Source: CADEED01 sp043747835
GTDB taxonomy: Bacteria > Pseudomonadota > Gammaproteobacteria > Steroidobacterales > Steroidobacteraceae
Direction: 5' to 3'
Length of the DNA: 64,000 bases
NCBI GenBank assembly: GCA_043747835.1
Contig: JAYTOK010000029.1
Coordinates: 1 to 64,000, forward strand
Numbering within the stretch: position 1 is the first letter of the stretch; every line of letters starts with the position of its first letter. The notes below the pieces were generated by a model. It saw only the letters and a program-made list of their open reading frames with translations, had not been told where the DNA came from and searched no databases. A program made the translations under genes and the position numbers. Below, piece by piece: positions 42,699 through 51,755 of this stretch.

Positions 42699-44036
42699 AT
42701 GCGAGTAACCATATTCGGGTCCGGCTACGTGGGCCTCGTGACCGGCGCGTGCCTGGCGGATGCGGGTAATGACGTCCTCTGCGTGGACATCGACGCGAAG
42801 AAAATCGAGGGCCTGAAGCAGGGGATCATCCCCATCCACGAGCCCGGTCTCGATGCGCTGATCAAGAGCAACGTCGAAGCGGAGCGCCTGAAGTTCACGA
42901 CCTCCGCGAAAGAAGGCGTCGATCACGGTCTGTTCCAGATCATCGCGGTCGGTACTCCACCCGATGAAGACGGCTCCGCCGATCTCAAGTACGTCATCGC
43001 GGTTGCCCGTTCGATCGGCGAGCACATGACCGAATACAAGGTGGTGATGACAAAGTCGACCGTGCCCGTGGGCACGAGCGACAAGGTCTCCGCCGCCGTC
43101 GTCGAGACGCTCAAGAAGCGCGCCGCGACCGTCGAGTTCGATGTCGTGTCGAACCCGGAATTCCTCAAGGAAGGCGCGGCCATCGACGATTTCATGCGGC
43201 CGGATCGCGTGGTCGTCGGCACCGACAATCCTCGCGTCACCGAACTGCTGCGCGCGCTGTACGACCCGTTCACGCGCAGCCGCGAAAAGCTCATCGTCAT
43301 GGATCTGCGATCCGCGGAACTCACGAAGTACGCGGCCAACGCGATGCTCGCGACGAAGATCAGCTTCATGAACGAGCTCGCGAACCTGGCCGAGCTATTT
43401 GGCGCGGACATCGAGAAAGTGCGCGTCGGCATCGGTTCCGACCCGCGCATCGGGTACCACTTCATCTACCCGGGCCTGGGTTACGGCGGCTCCTGTTTCC
43501 CGAAGGACGTGCAGGCGCTTGCGCGCTCCGCGCGCGGTGTCGGTTACACGCCGGCTCTGCTCGACTCCGTCGAGGCCGTGAACAAGGCGCAGAAGCAGGT
43601 TTTGTTCCAGAAGATGTCGAAGCACTACGGCGGCGATCTTGCCGGCAAGACGATCGCGATCTGGGGCCTCGCGTTCAAGCCGGGCACCGACGACATGCGC
43701 GAAGCGCCGTCGCGCGTGCTGCTCGAACAGTTGTGGGAGGCGGGGGCGAACGTGCGTGCGTTCGATCCGGCAGCGATGAAGGAAACGAAGCGTATTTTTG
43801 GTGAACGCGCGGATCTCGTGCTCTGCAATCGCGCGCGCGAAACGCTCGAAGGCGCCGATGCGCTCGCGATCGTCACGGAATGGAAAGAATTCCGCAGCCC
43901 GGATTTCGACTTGCTGAAGAAGCAGTTGAAGGCACCCGTGATCTTCGACGGCCGGAATCTTTACGATCCGGCGATGATGAAGAAGCAGGGATTCAAGTAT
44001 TACGCGATCGGACGCGGAGAAGCGGCGAGAGTCTAA
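42699..44036 (+). CDS. ugd: UDP-glucose 6-dehydrogenase
   Basis: A 445-residue enzyme making UDP-glucuronate. It has I-F-G-S-G-Y-V-G-L-V-T-G at the N-terminus, catalytic Cys266 in G-Y-G-G-S-C-F-P-K-D-V, and W-G-L-A-F-K-P-G-T-D-D-M-R-E-A-P in the C-terminal domain. This differs from the TviB/WbpA-type paralog at 4931. ATG 42699 follows a 106-base gap with TAGAAT at 42653-42658 as a possible -10. Its product could feed the CapI-like epimerase. Confidence 0.93.
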   Translation: MRVTIFGSGYVGLVTGACLADAGNDVLCVDIDAKKIEGLKQGIIPIHEPGLDALIKSNVEAERLKFTTSAKEGVDHGLFQIIAVGTPPDEDGSADLKYVIAVARSIGEHMTEYKVVMTKSTVPVGTSDKVSAAVVETLKKRAATVEFDVVSNPEFLKEGAAIDDFMRPDRVVVGTDNPRVTELLRALYDPFTRSREKLIVMDLRSAELTKYAANAMLATKISFMNELANLAELFGADIEKVRVGIGSDPRIGYHFIYPGLGYGGSCFPKDVQALARSARGVGYTPALLDSVEAVNKAQKQVLFQKMSKHYGGDLAGKTIAIWGLAFKPGTDDMREAPSRVLLEQLWEAGANVRAFDPAAMKETKRIFGERADLVLCNRARETLEGADALAIVTEWKEFRSPDFDLLKKQLKAPVIFDGRNLYDPAMMKKQGFKYYAIGRGEAARV

Positions 44037-44561
44037 CTAGAGGCGGGATTGCTGCGGCCGGGTGCGTGGACGCCCGCGGCCGCGGTGCCGGGATGCGAGC
44101 TCTGGAAGCGACGCGTACGCCGACCGTTCCTCGGCCACGCCGAGTGTGAAAGGGTTCCGGACGACAACATCGTCAAAAGCGGCTCCGTCTTGCAGGTCCT
44201 CCGTCAAAAGTGCGGCACAGCCCTGAGCCTGCGCCGCGGCGACGATCAGGGAATCCCACCAGCTGATTCGATGCCGACGCTCAATTGCATGAGCGCGTTC
44301 CAGGACGGCAACGTTCAATGCCTGCGGCTTCCAGGCTGAAAAGCTCAAAACGTCACGCCACGCCTCATCGGCGGGCATTCGAAATGAGGACTTGCGCGTA
44401 ACCACCGCGTAGAACTCACTGAGCACTTGCGTGCTGAGTCGCCCACGCTGTTCGCGCCACAGTACATCCAGCCACTCGGTCGCACGAGATTGCTTGGGGG
44501 CGTCGCTCACGTCGCGCCAGTAGACGAGGACATTGGTATCAACGAATACGAGTGCGCTCAT
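44037..44561 (-). CDS. PIN-domain ribonuclease toxin (VapC-like)
   Basis: A 174-residue PIN protein. Acidic residues expected in the metal site are visible: Asp8 in F-V-D-T-N-V-L-V-Y, Glu in V-L-S-E-F-Y, and Asp in W-W-D-S-L-I-V-A-A-A. The C-terminus is about 30 residues longer than typical VapC proteins and is basic. ATG 44561 overlaps the upstream antitoxin gene by 23 bases. Toxin of a type II toxin-antitoxin pair that likely cleaves RNA when free. Confidence 0.85.
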   Translation of the reverse strand: MSALVFVDTNVLVYWRDVSDAPKQSRATEWLDVLWREQRGRLSTQVLSEFYAVVTRKSSFRMPADEAWRDVLSFSAWKPQALNVAVLERAHAIERRHRISWWDSLIVAAAQAQGCAALLTEDLQDGAAFDDVVVRNPFTLGVAEERSAYASLPELASRHRGRGRPRTRPQQSRL

Positions 44562-44781
44562 GGAGGTCCTCGCGAGTCGGGAGGCGTTCACCCGGCTCGA
44601 ACAGTTTCACGGGTTTTCGCGACAGGAAGTGGTGCATCGCTCGCTGATACTCCGAGCGCTCTCGCATCTGGTCTTGCAACAGCTCTCCGACAAAGCGCGA
44701 CACACTCTTGCTCTGTTCCGCAGCCTTCACTCGCACCCAGCTTGCGGTCTCCGAATCGAGGGTGATGGTGATGTTTTTCAT
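44539..44781 (-). CDS. Ribbon-helix-helix antitoxin (VapB/CopG-like)
   Basis: An 80-residue protein. The N-terminal M-K-N-I-T-I-T-L-D-S-E forms the DNA-binding beta strand, followed by two helices around A-S-W-V-R-V-K-A-A-E and S-V-S-R-F-V-G-E-L-L. The charged C-terminal half would wrap the toxin. It is upstream of and overlaps the PIN gene, the standard order. It probably represses its own promoter in the 44782-44852 gap, which it shares with the divergent manC. Confidence 0.82.
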   Translation of the reverse strand: MKNITITLDSETASWVRVKAAEQSKSVSRFVGELLQDQMRERSEYQRAMHHFLSRKPVKLFEPGERLPTREDLHERTRIR

Positions 44782-44852
44782 GGCACGCAGAATAACACGA
44801 GACCAGTGTATTTATGACCCGCTGTACTAATACCGGGTACGATGCCAGCACC

Positions 44853-45968
44853 ATGATCCTCGTCCCAGTCATCCTCTCCGGCGGCGCAGGCACACGCCTC
44901 TGGCCGCTGTCGCGCGAGCTGCTGCCGAAGCAACTCCTGGCGCTCACGGGCGAGCGCACGATGATCCAGGAAACCGTCGCGCGCCTCGCCGGCTTTCCCG
45001 GCGCCACCGGTCCCGTCATCGTTTGCAACGAAGCGCACCGCTTCATCGTGGCCGAGCAGATGCGCGAGATGCGCGTCGCGCCCACGTCGATCCTGCTCGA
45101 ACCCATCGGCCGCAACACCGCGCCCGCGATCGCACTCGCCGCGCACGCCGCACTCGCCCAGGGTGAAGACGCGTTGCTGCTCGTCTTGCCCGCCGATCAC
45201 GTGCTGCAGGATCTCGCCGCGTTCCAGACCGCGATCAAGCTCGCCATTCCCGCGGGCGAGGACGGCAAACTAGTCGCCTTCGGCATCGTCGCGCGCTCGC
45301 CGGAAACGGGCTACGGATATCTCAAGATGGCGAAGGCGCCAGCGTCAGGTCTCGCGCCGATCGCCCCCCTTGCGTCAATAGAAAAATTTGTGGAGAAACC
45401 CGATACCGAGCGCGCGAAAGAGTTCGTCGCTGCCGGCGACTACTTCTGGAACGCGGGCATGTTCCTGTTCTCCGCGCGCCGTTACCTCGAAGAGCTCGAG
45501 CGCTTCGCGCCCGACATCGCGGACGTGTGCGCGCGCGCCAGCGCCACCGCGGTGCGCGACAAGGATTTCACGCGCGTCGACGAGGCCATCTTCGCGAGCT
45601 GTCGCAGCGAGTCGGTCGACTACGCGGTGATGGAGAAGACGCGCGACGCGGTCATGGTGCCGCTCGATGCGGGCTGGAGCGACGTGGGTTCGTGGGCCGC
45701 GTTGCACGATGTGCTGCCCGCCGATGCGGAAGGCAACGTCACGCGCGGCGATGTGTTGCTCGAGGACACGACAGGCTGCTACGTGCACGCCGATAGCCGT
45801 CTCGTCGCCGCTCTGGGACTCGAAGACATGGTCATCGTGGAAACCGCCGATGCCGTGCTCGTGGCGCCCAAGCACAAAGTCCAGGACGTCAAGAAACTCG
45901 TCGCGCGGATCAAGGCCGCGGGACGCGCCGAACATGTCTCGCATGCAGCGCTGAAAGGAAATCCGTGA
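44853..45968 (+). CDS. manC: Mannose-1-phosphate guanylyltransferase
   Basis: A 371-residue nucleotidyltransferase making GDP-mannose. L-S-G-G-A-G-T-R-L-W-P-L-S-R is at the N-terminus, L-P-A-D-H in the middle and F-V-E-K-P near residue 180. It lacks the C-terminal phosphomannose isomerase domain of bifunctional AlgA/ManC proteins; no separate manA is in view. ATG 44853 matches family starts; an in-frame ATG at 44814 would add 13 residues. It overlaps the mutase gene as GTGA. Confidence 0.9.
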   Translation: MILVPVILSGGAGTRLWPLSRELLPKQLLALTGERTMIQETVARLAGFPGATGPVIVCNEAHRFIVAEQMREMRVAPTSILLEPIGRNTAPAIALAAHAALAQGEDALLLVLPADHVLQDLAAFQTAIKLAIPAGEDGKLVAFGIVARSPETGYGYLKMAKAPASGLAPIAPLASIEKFVEKPDTERAKEFVAAGDYFWNAGMFLFSARRYLEELERFAPDIADVCARASATAVRDKDFTRVDEAIFASCRSESVDYAVMEKTRDAVMVPLDAGWSDVGSWAALHDVLPADAEGNVTRGDVLLEDTTGCYVHADSRLVAALGLEDMVIVETADAVLVAPKHKVQDVKKLVARIKAAGRAEHVSHAALKGNP

Positions 45969-47338
45969 TCAATCTTTCCGCCTTCAAGGCCTACGACATC
46001 CGTGGCCGCATCCCCGACGAGATGAACGACGAACTCGTCTATCAAGTCGGCCGCGCGTTCGCCGCTTTCGTCAAACCGAAGCAGGTTTGCGTCGGCCGCG
46101 ACATCCGCCTGACGAGCGCCGAGTTCTCGAAGGAATTGATCCGCGGGATCACCGACGCCGGCGTGGACGTCATCGACATCGGCCTCTGCGGCACCGAAGG
46201 CGTGTACTTCGCCACGTTCCATTTGAAACTCGACGGCGGCGTGATGGTGACGGCGAGTCACAATCCGCCCGACTACAACGGTCTGAAGGTGGTGCGCGAG
46301 CAGAGCAAACCCATCGGTTCCGACTCTGGCCTCAAGGAAATCGCCGAGATGATTTCCTCCGGCAAGATTCCGCCCGTCGCCGCCGCGAAGGGCAAGGTCA
46401 CGCACCTCGATACGTCGAAGGAATACATCGACCACCTGCTGGGCTACGTGAATCACAAGGTGCTGCGCGAGCTCAAGGTCGTCGTCGACGCCGGTAACGG
46501 CGGGGCGGGTCTTGCGATCGACAAGATCGCTCCGCACCTGCCGTTCGAGTTCATCAAGGTGCGCCACAACCCCGACGGCACTTTCCCGCAGGGCGTGCCG
46601 AATCCCATGCTCGAGGAGAATCGCGGACCCACGCTCGAGGCGCTGAAGAAATCCGGCGCGGACGTGGGCATCGCCTGGGACGGCGATTACGACCGCTGCT
46701 TCTTCTACGACTCGAAGGGCACGTTCATCGAGGGCTACTACATCGTCGGCCTGCTGGCCGAGGCGTTCCTCGCCAAACAACCCGGCGCGCGCATCGTGTA
46801 CGACCCGCGCCTGACCTGGAACACGATCGACACCGTGAAGCGCCTGGGCGGCGTGCCGGTGATGAGCAAATCCGGTCACGCGTTCATCAAGCAGAAGATG
46901 CGCGAGGTGGACGGCGCCTACGGCGGCGAGATGAGCGCGCACCACTACTTCCGTGACTTCTCGTACTGCGACAGCGGCATGATCCCCTGGCTGCTCGTGC
47001 TCGAGCGCGTGTGCGAATCGGGCCTGTCGCTCGACGAACTCGTTGCGGCGCGCATCAAGGCATTCCCGTCGAGCGGCGAGATCAACCGCAAGCTGCCGGA
47101 CGCGAAGAAAGTGCTGGTCGAAGCGGAGAAGAAGTACGGCGCCGGCGCCATCATCGACAAGACGGATGGTCTGTCGGTCGACCACCCAAACTGGCGCTTC
47201 AACGTGCGCGCGTCGAACACCGAGCCGCTGGTGCGGCTCAACGTGGAGTCGCGCGGCGACATCTCTCTGATGCAAGAGAAGACCGCGGATCTGCTGGCGT
47301 TCCTCGACTCGATGGGCGCCGTCAAAGCCAACCACTGA
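45965..47338 (+). CDS. manB: Phosphomannomutase/phosphoglucomutase
   Basis: A 457-residue alpha-D-phosphohexomutase. The active-site phosphoserine is Ser98 in T-A-S-H-N-P. The metal loop is W-D-G-D-Y-D-R-C-F, the sugar loop G-E-M-S-A-H-H-Y-F, and the phosphate loop R-A-S-N-T-E-P. It converts Man-6-P to Man-1-P (or Glc-6-P to Glc-1-P), feeding manC and UDP-sugar synthesis. GTG 45965 overlaps the manC stop. Confidence 0.93.
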   Translation: MINLSAFKAYDIRGRIPDEMNDELVYQVGRAFAAFVKPKQVCVGRDIRLTSAEFSKELIRGITDAGVDVIDIGLCGTEGVYFATFHLKLDGGVMVTASHNPPDYNGLKVVREQSKPIGSDSGLKEIAEMISSGKIPPVAAAKGKVTHLDTSKEYIDHLLGYVNHKVLRELKVVVDAGNGGAGLAIDKIAPHLPFEFIKVRHNPDGTFPQGVPNPMLEENRGPTLEALKKSGADVGIAWDGDYDRCFFYDSKGTFIEGYYIVGLLAEAFLAKQPGARIVYDPRLTWNTIDTVKRLGGVPVMSKSGHAFIKQKMREVDGAYGGEMSAHHYFRDFSYCDSGMIPWLLVLERVCESGLSLDELVAARIKAFPSSGEINRKLPDAKKVLVEAEKKYGAGAIIDKTDGLSVDHPNWRFNVRASNTEPLVRLNVESRGDISLMQEKTADLLAFLDSMGAVKANH

Positions 47339-47349
47339 GGGGACTGGCT

Positions 47350-47488
47350 CCGAATCGGCTCTGCGATTCGGTGCCTGCATTGCTCAGGCGCTCGCGCGCC
47401 ACGTCGGAAAGCGGCGATGAAGCATCGCCGTCCGTGTAGGGTCCGGATGAAGGTCTGATCCGGTTTCCGGGCGGCAATAAATTGCCGC
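47350..47488 (+). other. Run of four small hairpins upstream of the pilus operon
   Basis: Perfect stems are at 47350-47357/47364-47371 (8 bp, 6-base loop), 47412-47419/47423-47430 (8 bp, 3-base loop), 47443-47447/47459-47463 (5 bp) and 47471-47478/47481-47488 (8 bp, 2-base loop). The first could end transcription from the mutase gene, though T-tracts are absent. The rest may be a structured leader of mshI. I recognise no known riboswitch consensus here. Confidence 0.4.
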
Positions 47489-47600
47489 CTTGCCGCGCGC
47501 GTGACCCAATCGTCAGCGCCCCCGCAATAACGTCAAGTTTCCGGAGAAGGAACCGCTACAGAAGCAGAGGAGGAGCGTTGCCCGTGCGACGCCTGTTCAC

Positions 47601-48575
47601 ATGCTTCAAACGGTCAGAACCCGACTTGGACGACTATTCAAACGGCGCCGGCGCACGGAAGGCCTGCGCGCGGCGGTTGCCATCTCCGACAGCGAGATCG
47701 CGGTGGCGCTCGTGCGCAAGCTCGATGGCCAGCGTCCCAAGGTGCTGCGCATCGTCGTCGAGGAAGCGCCACAGGGCTTCGCCGACCCGATCCTGAAAAA
47801 GCTCATCTCTGAGTTCGACCTGAGCCGCATTCCCGTCAGCGCGGTCATCGGCGCGGCGGACTACCAGATCGCGCAGGTAGCGACTCCGGACGTGCCGCGC
47901 GCCGAGTTGCGCGCCGCCGCCCGCTTCACCATGCGCGATGTCTTCGATTTTCCGATCGACCACGCGACGCTCGACGTATTCGAGCTGCCTGCCGAAGCGA
48001 ACAGCGGCGCCAAGGGCACCTGCTTTGCCATCGCCACGCGTGGCGACGCGGTCTCGAGCATCTCCAATACTTTCGAGCGCCACTTCCGGCGCTTCGATGT
48101 CATCGACATTCCAGAACTCTGCCAACGCAACCTGGCCGCGCTGCTGCCGCAGGATGCCAAGGGCGTGGCATTCCTGCTGATCCGCGACGATTTCGCGCAG
48201 CTCGTGCTCACGCGCAACCGCATGCTGTACGTCACGCGCCGCTTCGACTTTCGCCAGCGCGGTGAACTCAACGGCGACCCCGACTCCGAGGCAAACGAGC
48301 TGCCGCTCGATCCACAGTTGCTCTCGCTCGAACTGCAGCGCTCGCTCGATTACTACGAGAGCCATTTCGACGAATCCGCCATCACGGATCTCTTCATCGC
48401 GCCGGCGGGAATGCGCGCCAATCTCATGGCCGCCGAGCTCGGCGCCTCGACGGGGCTCAGGATCAGCATGTTCAACATCCACGACCTGGTCGATGTGTCG
48501 TTCAGCGCGGAAATTCCCGACGGCTGGCTGCCCTGCATGGCCATCGGCGCTGCGATGCGCCAGCGGAAGGGCTGA
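47601..48575 (+). CDS. mshI: MSHA pilus biogenesis protein MshI (PilM-like)
   Basis: A 324-residue cytosolic protein with the actin-like PilM/MshI fold. It would join the inner membrane assembly platform with the proteins from the next two genes. A-A-V-A-I-S-D-S-E-I-A-V-A-L near the N-terminus resembles the first ATPase-fold strand. The order mshI, pilN-like, mshJ, mshK, mshL, mshE, mshG supports the call. ATG 47601 gives the basic N-terminus T-R-L-G-R-L-F-K-R-R-R-R. First gene of the pilus operon. Confidence 0.8.
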   Translation: MLQTVRTRLGRLFKRRRRTEGLRAAVAISDSEIAVALVRKLDGQRPKVLRIVVEEAPQGFADPILKKLISEFDLSRIPVSAVIGAADYQIAQVATPDVPRAELRAAARFTMRDVFDFPIDHATLDVFELPAEANSGAKGTCFAIATRGDAVSSISNTFERHFRRFDVIDIPELCQRNLAALLPQDAKGVAFLLIRDDFAQLVLTRNRMLYVTRRFDFRQRGELNGDPDSEANELPLDPQLLSLELQRSLDYYESHFDESAITDLFIAPAGMRANLMAAELGASTGLRISMFNIHDLVDVSFSAEIPDGWLPCMAIGAAMRQRKG

Positions 48576-48581
48576 AGTCTC

Positions 48582-49196
48582 ATGCAGGAGATCAACCTCT
48601 ACCAACCGGTCGCCAGGGGCGTGCGCGGTGCGCTGAGCGCGAAGTCGACGCAGATCAGCGTCATGCTCATCGCCGTCACATTGTTAGGGCTGTGGGGATT
48701 CGCGTATTGGCAGGTGGGCCGGTTGCAAGCGACGGCGCAGCTCGTCCGCAATCAGCAGCAAGCCCAGGCCGCCATGTCGGCCGCGCAGGGTCCGCAGCTG
48801 GATGGACTGTCCGACGAAGAGCTGGAAACGTTGCTGACCCGGCTCGGCACCGACCTCGAATTCAAGTCCCGGGCCCTCACGCTGCTGAGTGGCGAGTCGG
48901 GACAGCGAGTCGGTGGCTTCTCGTCCCGCCTGCGCGCATTCGGCGCCCGTCACGTCGACGGGATTTCGCTCGAACGGCTCACGCTCGGCTCGACGGTCGA
49001 GTCCGTCAGCCTGTCCGGATCCACGACCTCGCCCGACGTGGTGCCGAAGTATCTGCGCAGCCTCGCCGCCGACCCGGCGTTGAAAGGCGGGCAGATCGAC
49101 GAGTTCGTGATCGAAAAGAACACCGGCCGCCTGATCTTTCGCGCTGGACACCATGGTCTCGTGATTCCCGTGAAATCAGACGAGGAGAAATCCTGA
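48582..49196 (+). CDS. PilN-like inner membrane pilus assembly protein (MshI2)
   Basis: A 204-residue bitopic protein. It starts M-Q-E-I-N-L-Y-Q-P, the conserved I-N-L-Y/L-P box of PilN that contacts PilM. One helix follows (about residues 25-45), then a periplasmic coiled-coil and ferredoxin-like domain. It is six bases after mshI and overlaps mshJ as TGATG. Part of the alignment complex for the pilus motor. Confidence 0.82.
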   Translation: MQEINLYQPVARGVRGALSAKSTQISVMLIAVTLLGLWGFAYWQVGRLQATAQLVRNQQQAQAAMSAAQGPQLDGLSDEELETLLTRLGTDLEFKSRALTLLSGESGQRVGGFSSRLRAFGARHVDGISLERLTLGSTVESVSLSGSTTSPDVVPKYLRSLAADPALKGGQIDEFVIEKNTGRLIFRAGHHGLVIPVKSDEEKS

Positions 49197-49825
49197 TGGC
49201 GGCCGTCAATCCGCTGGTCGCGAGATACGAGGCGATGACACTGCGCGAGCGCGCGATCGTCGTGTTGGCCGTCATCGGCGTGCTCGCAGCCTCGTGGGAT
49301 TCATGGCTCATGGAACCGTTGCGCCTCGAGCGAATCGCGCTCGAAGCGGAGCTCGCGGCCGCCAGCTCATTCGACCTGTCGACGCAGGGCGCCGATGAGT
49401 CCGATCCGCGCCAGGTCTCGATCAAACGCGCCGGCGAGCTGCAGACGCAGGTCCAGAACATCGACGCGCAGCTCGCCAACACGGCGAGCGGCTTCGTCTC
49501 CTCGCAACGCATGATCGAAGTGCTGCACGACATGCTGGCGCGCAAGGGCCGGCTCGAGCTCGTCAGCATCCGCAATCTCCCGGTGACGGGTCTGATCCCT
49601 CCGCCCGACGAAGCGACTGCGGCGCGATCGCCGTACGTGCATGCCATCGAGATCGTCATCGACGGGCAATACGCGGACATTCTCGATTACCTCGAGGGAC
49701 TCGAAGCGCTGCCCTGGAAATTTCGCTGGACCTCGCTCGACCTTTCCACCGCGGGTTACCCGCGCAATCGGGTGCGGATCGAATTGTCGACGCTCAGCCT
49801 CGATTCCACCTGGCTCGGAGTCTGA
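49196..49825 (+). CDS. mshJ: MSHA biogenesis protein MshJ (PilO/GspM-like)
   Basis: A 209-residue bitopic membrane protein. A cytoplasmic start with L-R-E-R-A-I-V-V-L precedes one helix (about 20-38), a coiled-coil stretch rich in E/Q/L, and a periplasmic domain with I-V-I-D-G-Q-Y-A-D-I-L-D-Y-L similar to PilO. The ATG at 49196 overlaps the previous stop. It likely pairs with the PilN-like protein. Confidence 0.8.
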   Translation: MAAVNPLVARYEAMTLRERAIVVLAVIGVLAASWDSWLMEPLRLERIALEAELAAASSFDLSTQGADESDPRQVSIKRAGELQTQVQNIDAQLANTASGFVSSQRMIEVLHDMLARKGRLELVSIRNLPVTGLIPPPDEATAARSPYVHAIEIVIDGQYADILDYLEGLEALPWKFRWTSLDLSTAGYPRNRVRIELSTLSLDSTWLGV

Positions 49826-49830
49826 CGGCG

Positions 49831-50199
49831 ATGCGCATACCACGAGCAATGGCCAACTACTGCTGCACGGCGCTGCTGCTGCTGCTGATTTCGAGTGCCT
49901 GGGCCCAGGAGTTCCGCGATCCCATGCGTCCCGCGGGTGCGGCTCCCGCGGCCGCGCGCGCGCGCGGGCCCTCGTCGTTGAAGCTCGAGGGCGTCATCAA
50001 CGGGTCGCTGCGAGTCGCGATCGTGAATGGCCAACTGGTGCGCGCGGGCGACGAAGTCGGCGGCGCGAAAATCCTCGAAGTGCTCGTCGACGGCGTGCGC
50101 TATTCGCGCGGCGGCCAGGTTCATTCTCTTCTGCTGCCCGGCGTGCAGGCGCTGGCGATTCCGCGGGTAGCTCGCTCCCCTGAGGCAAACAAGCCATGA
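49831..50199 (+). CDS. mshK: MSHA biogenesis protein MshK (PilP-like)
   Basis: A 122-residue exported protein. The signal peptide ends near S-S-A-W-A-Q. The R-D-P-M-R-P box after it is typical of PilP/GspC-type proteins, followed by L-K-L-E-G-V-I-N-G and I-V-N-G-Q-L-V-R-A-G-D-E-V-G-G. It connects the inner membrane complex to the secretin in the periplasm. The stop overlaps mshL by four bases (ATGA). Confidence 0.82.
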   Translation: MRIPRAMANYCCTALLLLLISSAWAQEFRDPMRPAGAAPAAARARGPSSLKLEGVINGSLRVAIVNGQLVRAGDEVGGAKILEVLVDGVRYSRGGQVHSLLLPGVQALAIPRVARSPEANKP

Positions 50200-51755
50200 A
50201 ACGACTGACCAGAATCATCCCTCTGACATTGTGCGTGTTCGCCGCCGCGGCAACCGCACAGGATATCGGGAGCAACGACACATCCCCGCGCTACGACTTC
50301 GTGGTCCAGGATGCGCCGGCGCGCGCTTTCTTCGAAGGCCTCGTGGTCGGAACCCCCACCAACATGCTGGTGCATCCGGACGTGAAAGGCAGAGTCTCGC
50401 TGTCGCTCAAGCAGGTGACGCTCGCCGAAGCGCTCGAGGCGGCGCGCGACATGTACGGGTATGACTACCGTTCGACGGGCAACGGCTATGTCGTCATGCC
50501 GCCCGCGCCACAGACGCGCGTGTTCCAGCTCAACTACCTCGACCTGCAGCGCGTCGGTGTGTCGCGCACGCGCGTGAGCTCGGGCCAGGTGACGCAAGGC
50601 AGCTCCGCCGGCGGCGAGCAGGGCGGCAACGACGACGAGAAGACGCAGACCAGCAGCACGACGGGCACCGCGGTGCTCACGCGCAACGAATCCGATTTCT
50701 GGAAGGGCATCGAGACCGACATTTCGTCGATCGTCTCGGGCGACGCCAAGAACGGCGTCGTGATCAATCGTCATTCGGGCGTGATCGTCGTTCGCGCGTA
50801 TCCGGAAGAGCTGCGCTCCGTCGGTGACTACCTGCGCAAGACGCAGTCGACCATCACGCGTCAGGTGGTGCTCGAAGCCAAGGTGATCGAGGTCGAGCTC
50901 AACGACGGCTTCCAGGCCGGCATCAACTGGACCACGCTCGTCACCAAGGGAAACAAGACCGGCGCGTTCGGCACGAATGCGCCGCGGAACGGCTTCGACG
51001 CGAATCCCTTCACGCCCTCCGGCGACAACGTCCAGGTGGCGCCCGGCGTTCCGCTGCTGGGGCAGATCGTCGACGCTTTGGGCGGAGCATTCACCTTCGC
51101 TTACGACTCCACCGACTTCAACGCCTTCATCGAGCTGCTCGATGCGCAGGGACGCACCCGCGTGTTGTCGAGCCCGCGCGTGTCGACGCTGCACAACCAG
51201 AAAGCCATCATCAAGGCCGGTTCCGACGAATTCTTCGTGACGGGCGTCTCCAGCGACACCACGACCGGCGAATCGACGACGACTTCGCTCGACGTCGAGC
51301 TCACGCCCTTCTTTTCGGGTGTCGCGCTCGACGTGACCCCGCAGATCAGTGACGACGGAACGGTGCTCATGCACATCCATCCGACGGTCAGCGAGGTGAC
51401 GGACCAGAGCAAGCGCATCTCTTTCGGCGGCACCAGCAGCGACCTGCCGCTTGCCGTGAGTCAGATCCGCGAATCGGACAGCGTGGTCCGCGCGCGCAGC
51501 GGCCAGGTCATCGTGATCGGTGGCCTCATGCGCGAGCGCCGCCAGCGCAATGATCACAAGACGCCGTTCCTCAGCAGCGTTCCGCTGGTCGGCAACCTCT
51601 TCAAGAGCAAGCGCGACGTGGGCAACACCGTGGAGCTCGTGCTGCTGCTGCGTCCCGTGGTCGTCGAAGACCGCGACTGGGATGCGATCGTGCGCGAGTC
51701 CGAGGGCAAGACAGCGGCGCTGGCGAAGCAAGGCAAGGTCGAGGGCAATCGATGA
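50196..51755 (+). CDS. mshL: MSHA secretin MshL
   Basis: A 519-residue outer membrane secretin. A signal peptide ends near A-T-A-Q. N-terminal STN and short N domains follow, with a Ser/Thr/Gly-rich insert (about residues 130-155). The secretin domain spans roughly 225-500, with V-L-S-S-P-R-V-S-T-L-H-N-Q and V-I-V-I-G-G-L-M-R-E. It forms the gated pore for the pilus. There is no mshM or mshN between it and mshE, unlike Vibrio. Coupled to mshE by ATGA. Confidence 0.92.
   Translation: MKRLTRIIPLTLCVFAAAATAQDIGSNDTSPRYDFVVQDAPARAFFEGLVVGTPTNMLVHPDVKGRVSLSLKQVTLAEALEAARDMYGYDYRSTGNGYVVMPPAPQTRVFQLNYLDLQRVGVSRTRVSSGQVTQGSSAGGEQGGNDDEKTQTSSTTGTAVLTRNESDFWKGIETDISSIVSGDAKNGVVINRHSGVIVVRAYPEELRSVGDYLRKTQSTITRQVVLEAKVIEVELNDGFQAGINWTTLVTKGNKTGAFGTNAPRNGFDANPFTPSGDNVQVAPGVPLLGQIVDALGGAFTFAYDSTDFNAFIELLDAQGRTRVLSSPRVSTLHNQKAIIKAGSDEFFVTGVSSDTTTGESTTTSLDVELTPFFSGVALDVTPQISDDGTVLMHIHPTVSEVTDQSKRISFGGTSSDLPLAVSQIRESDSVVRARSGQVIVIGGLMRERRQRNDHKTPFLSSVPLVGNLFKSKRDVGNTVELVLLLRPVVVEDRDWDAIVRESEGKTAALAKQGKVEGNR

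Noticed and set aside
45779..47380. Long minus-strand open frame opposite the phosphomannomutase gene
   Set aside because: Antisense shadow of a clear mutase gene with intact motifs; the translation shows no domain.
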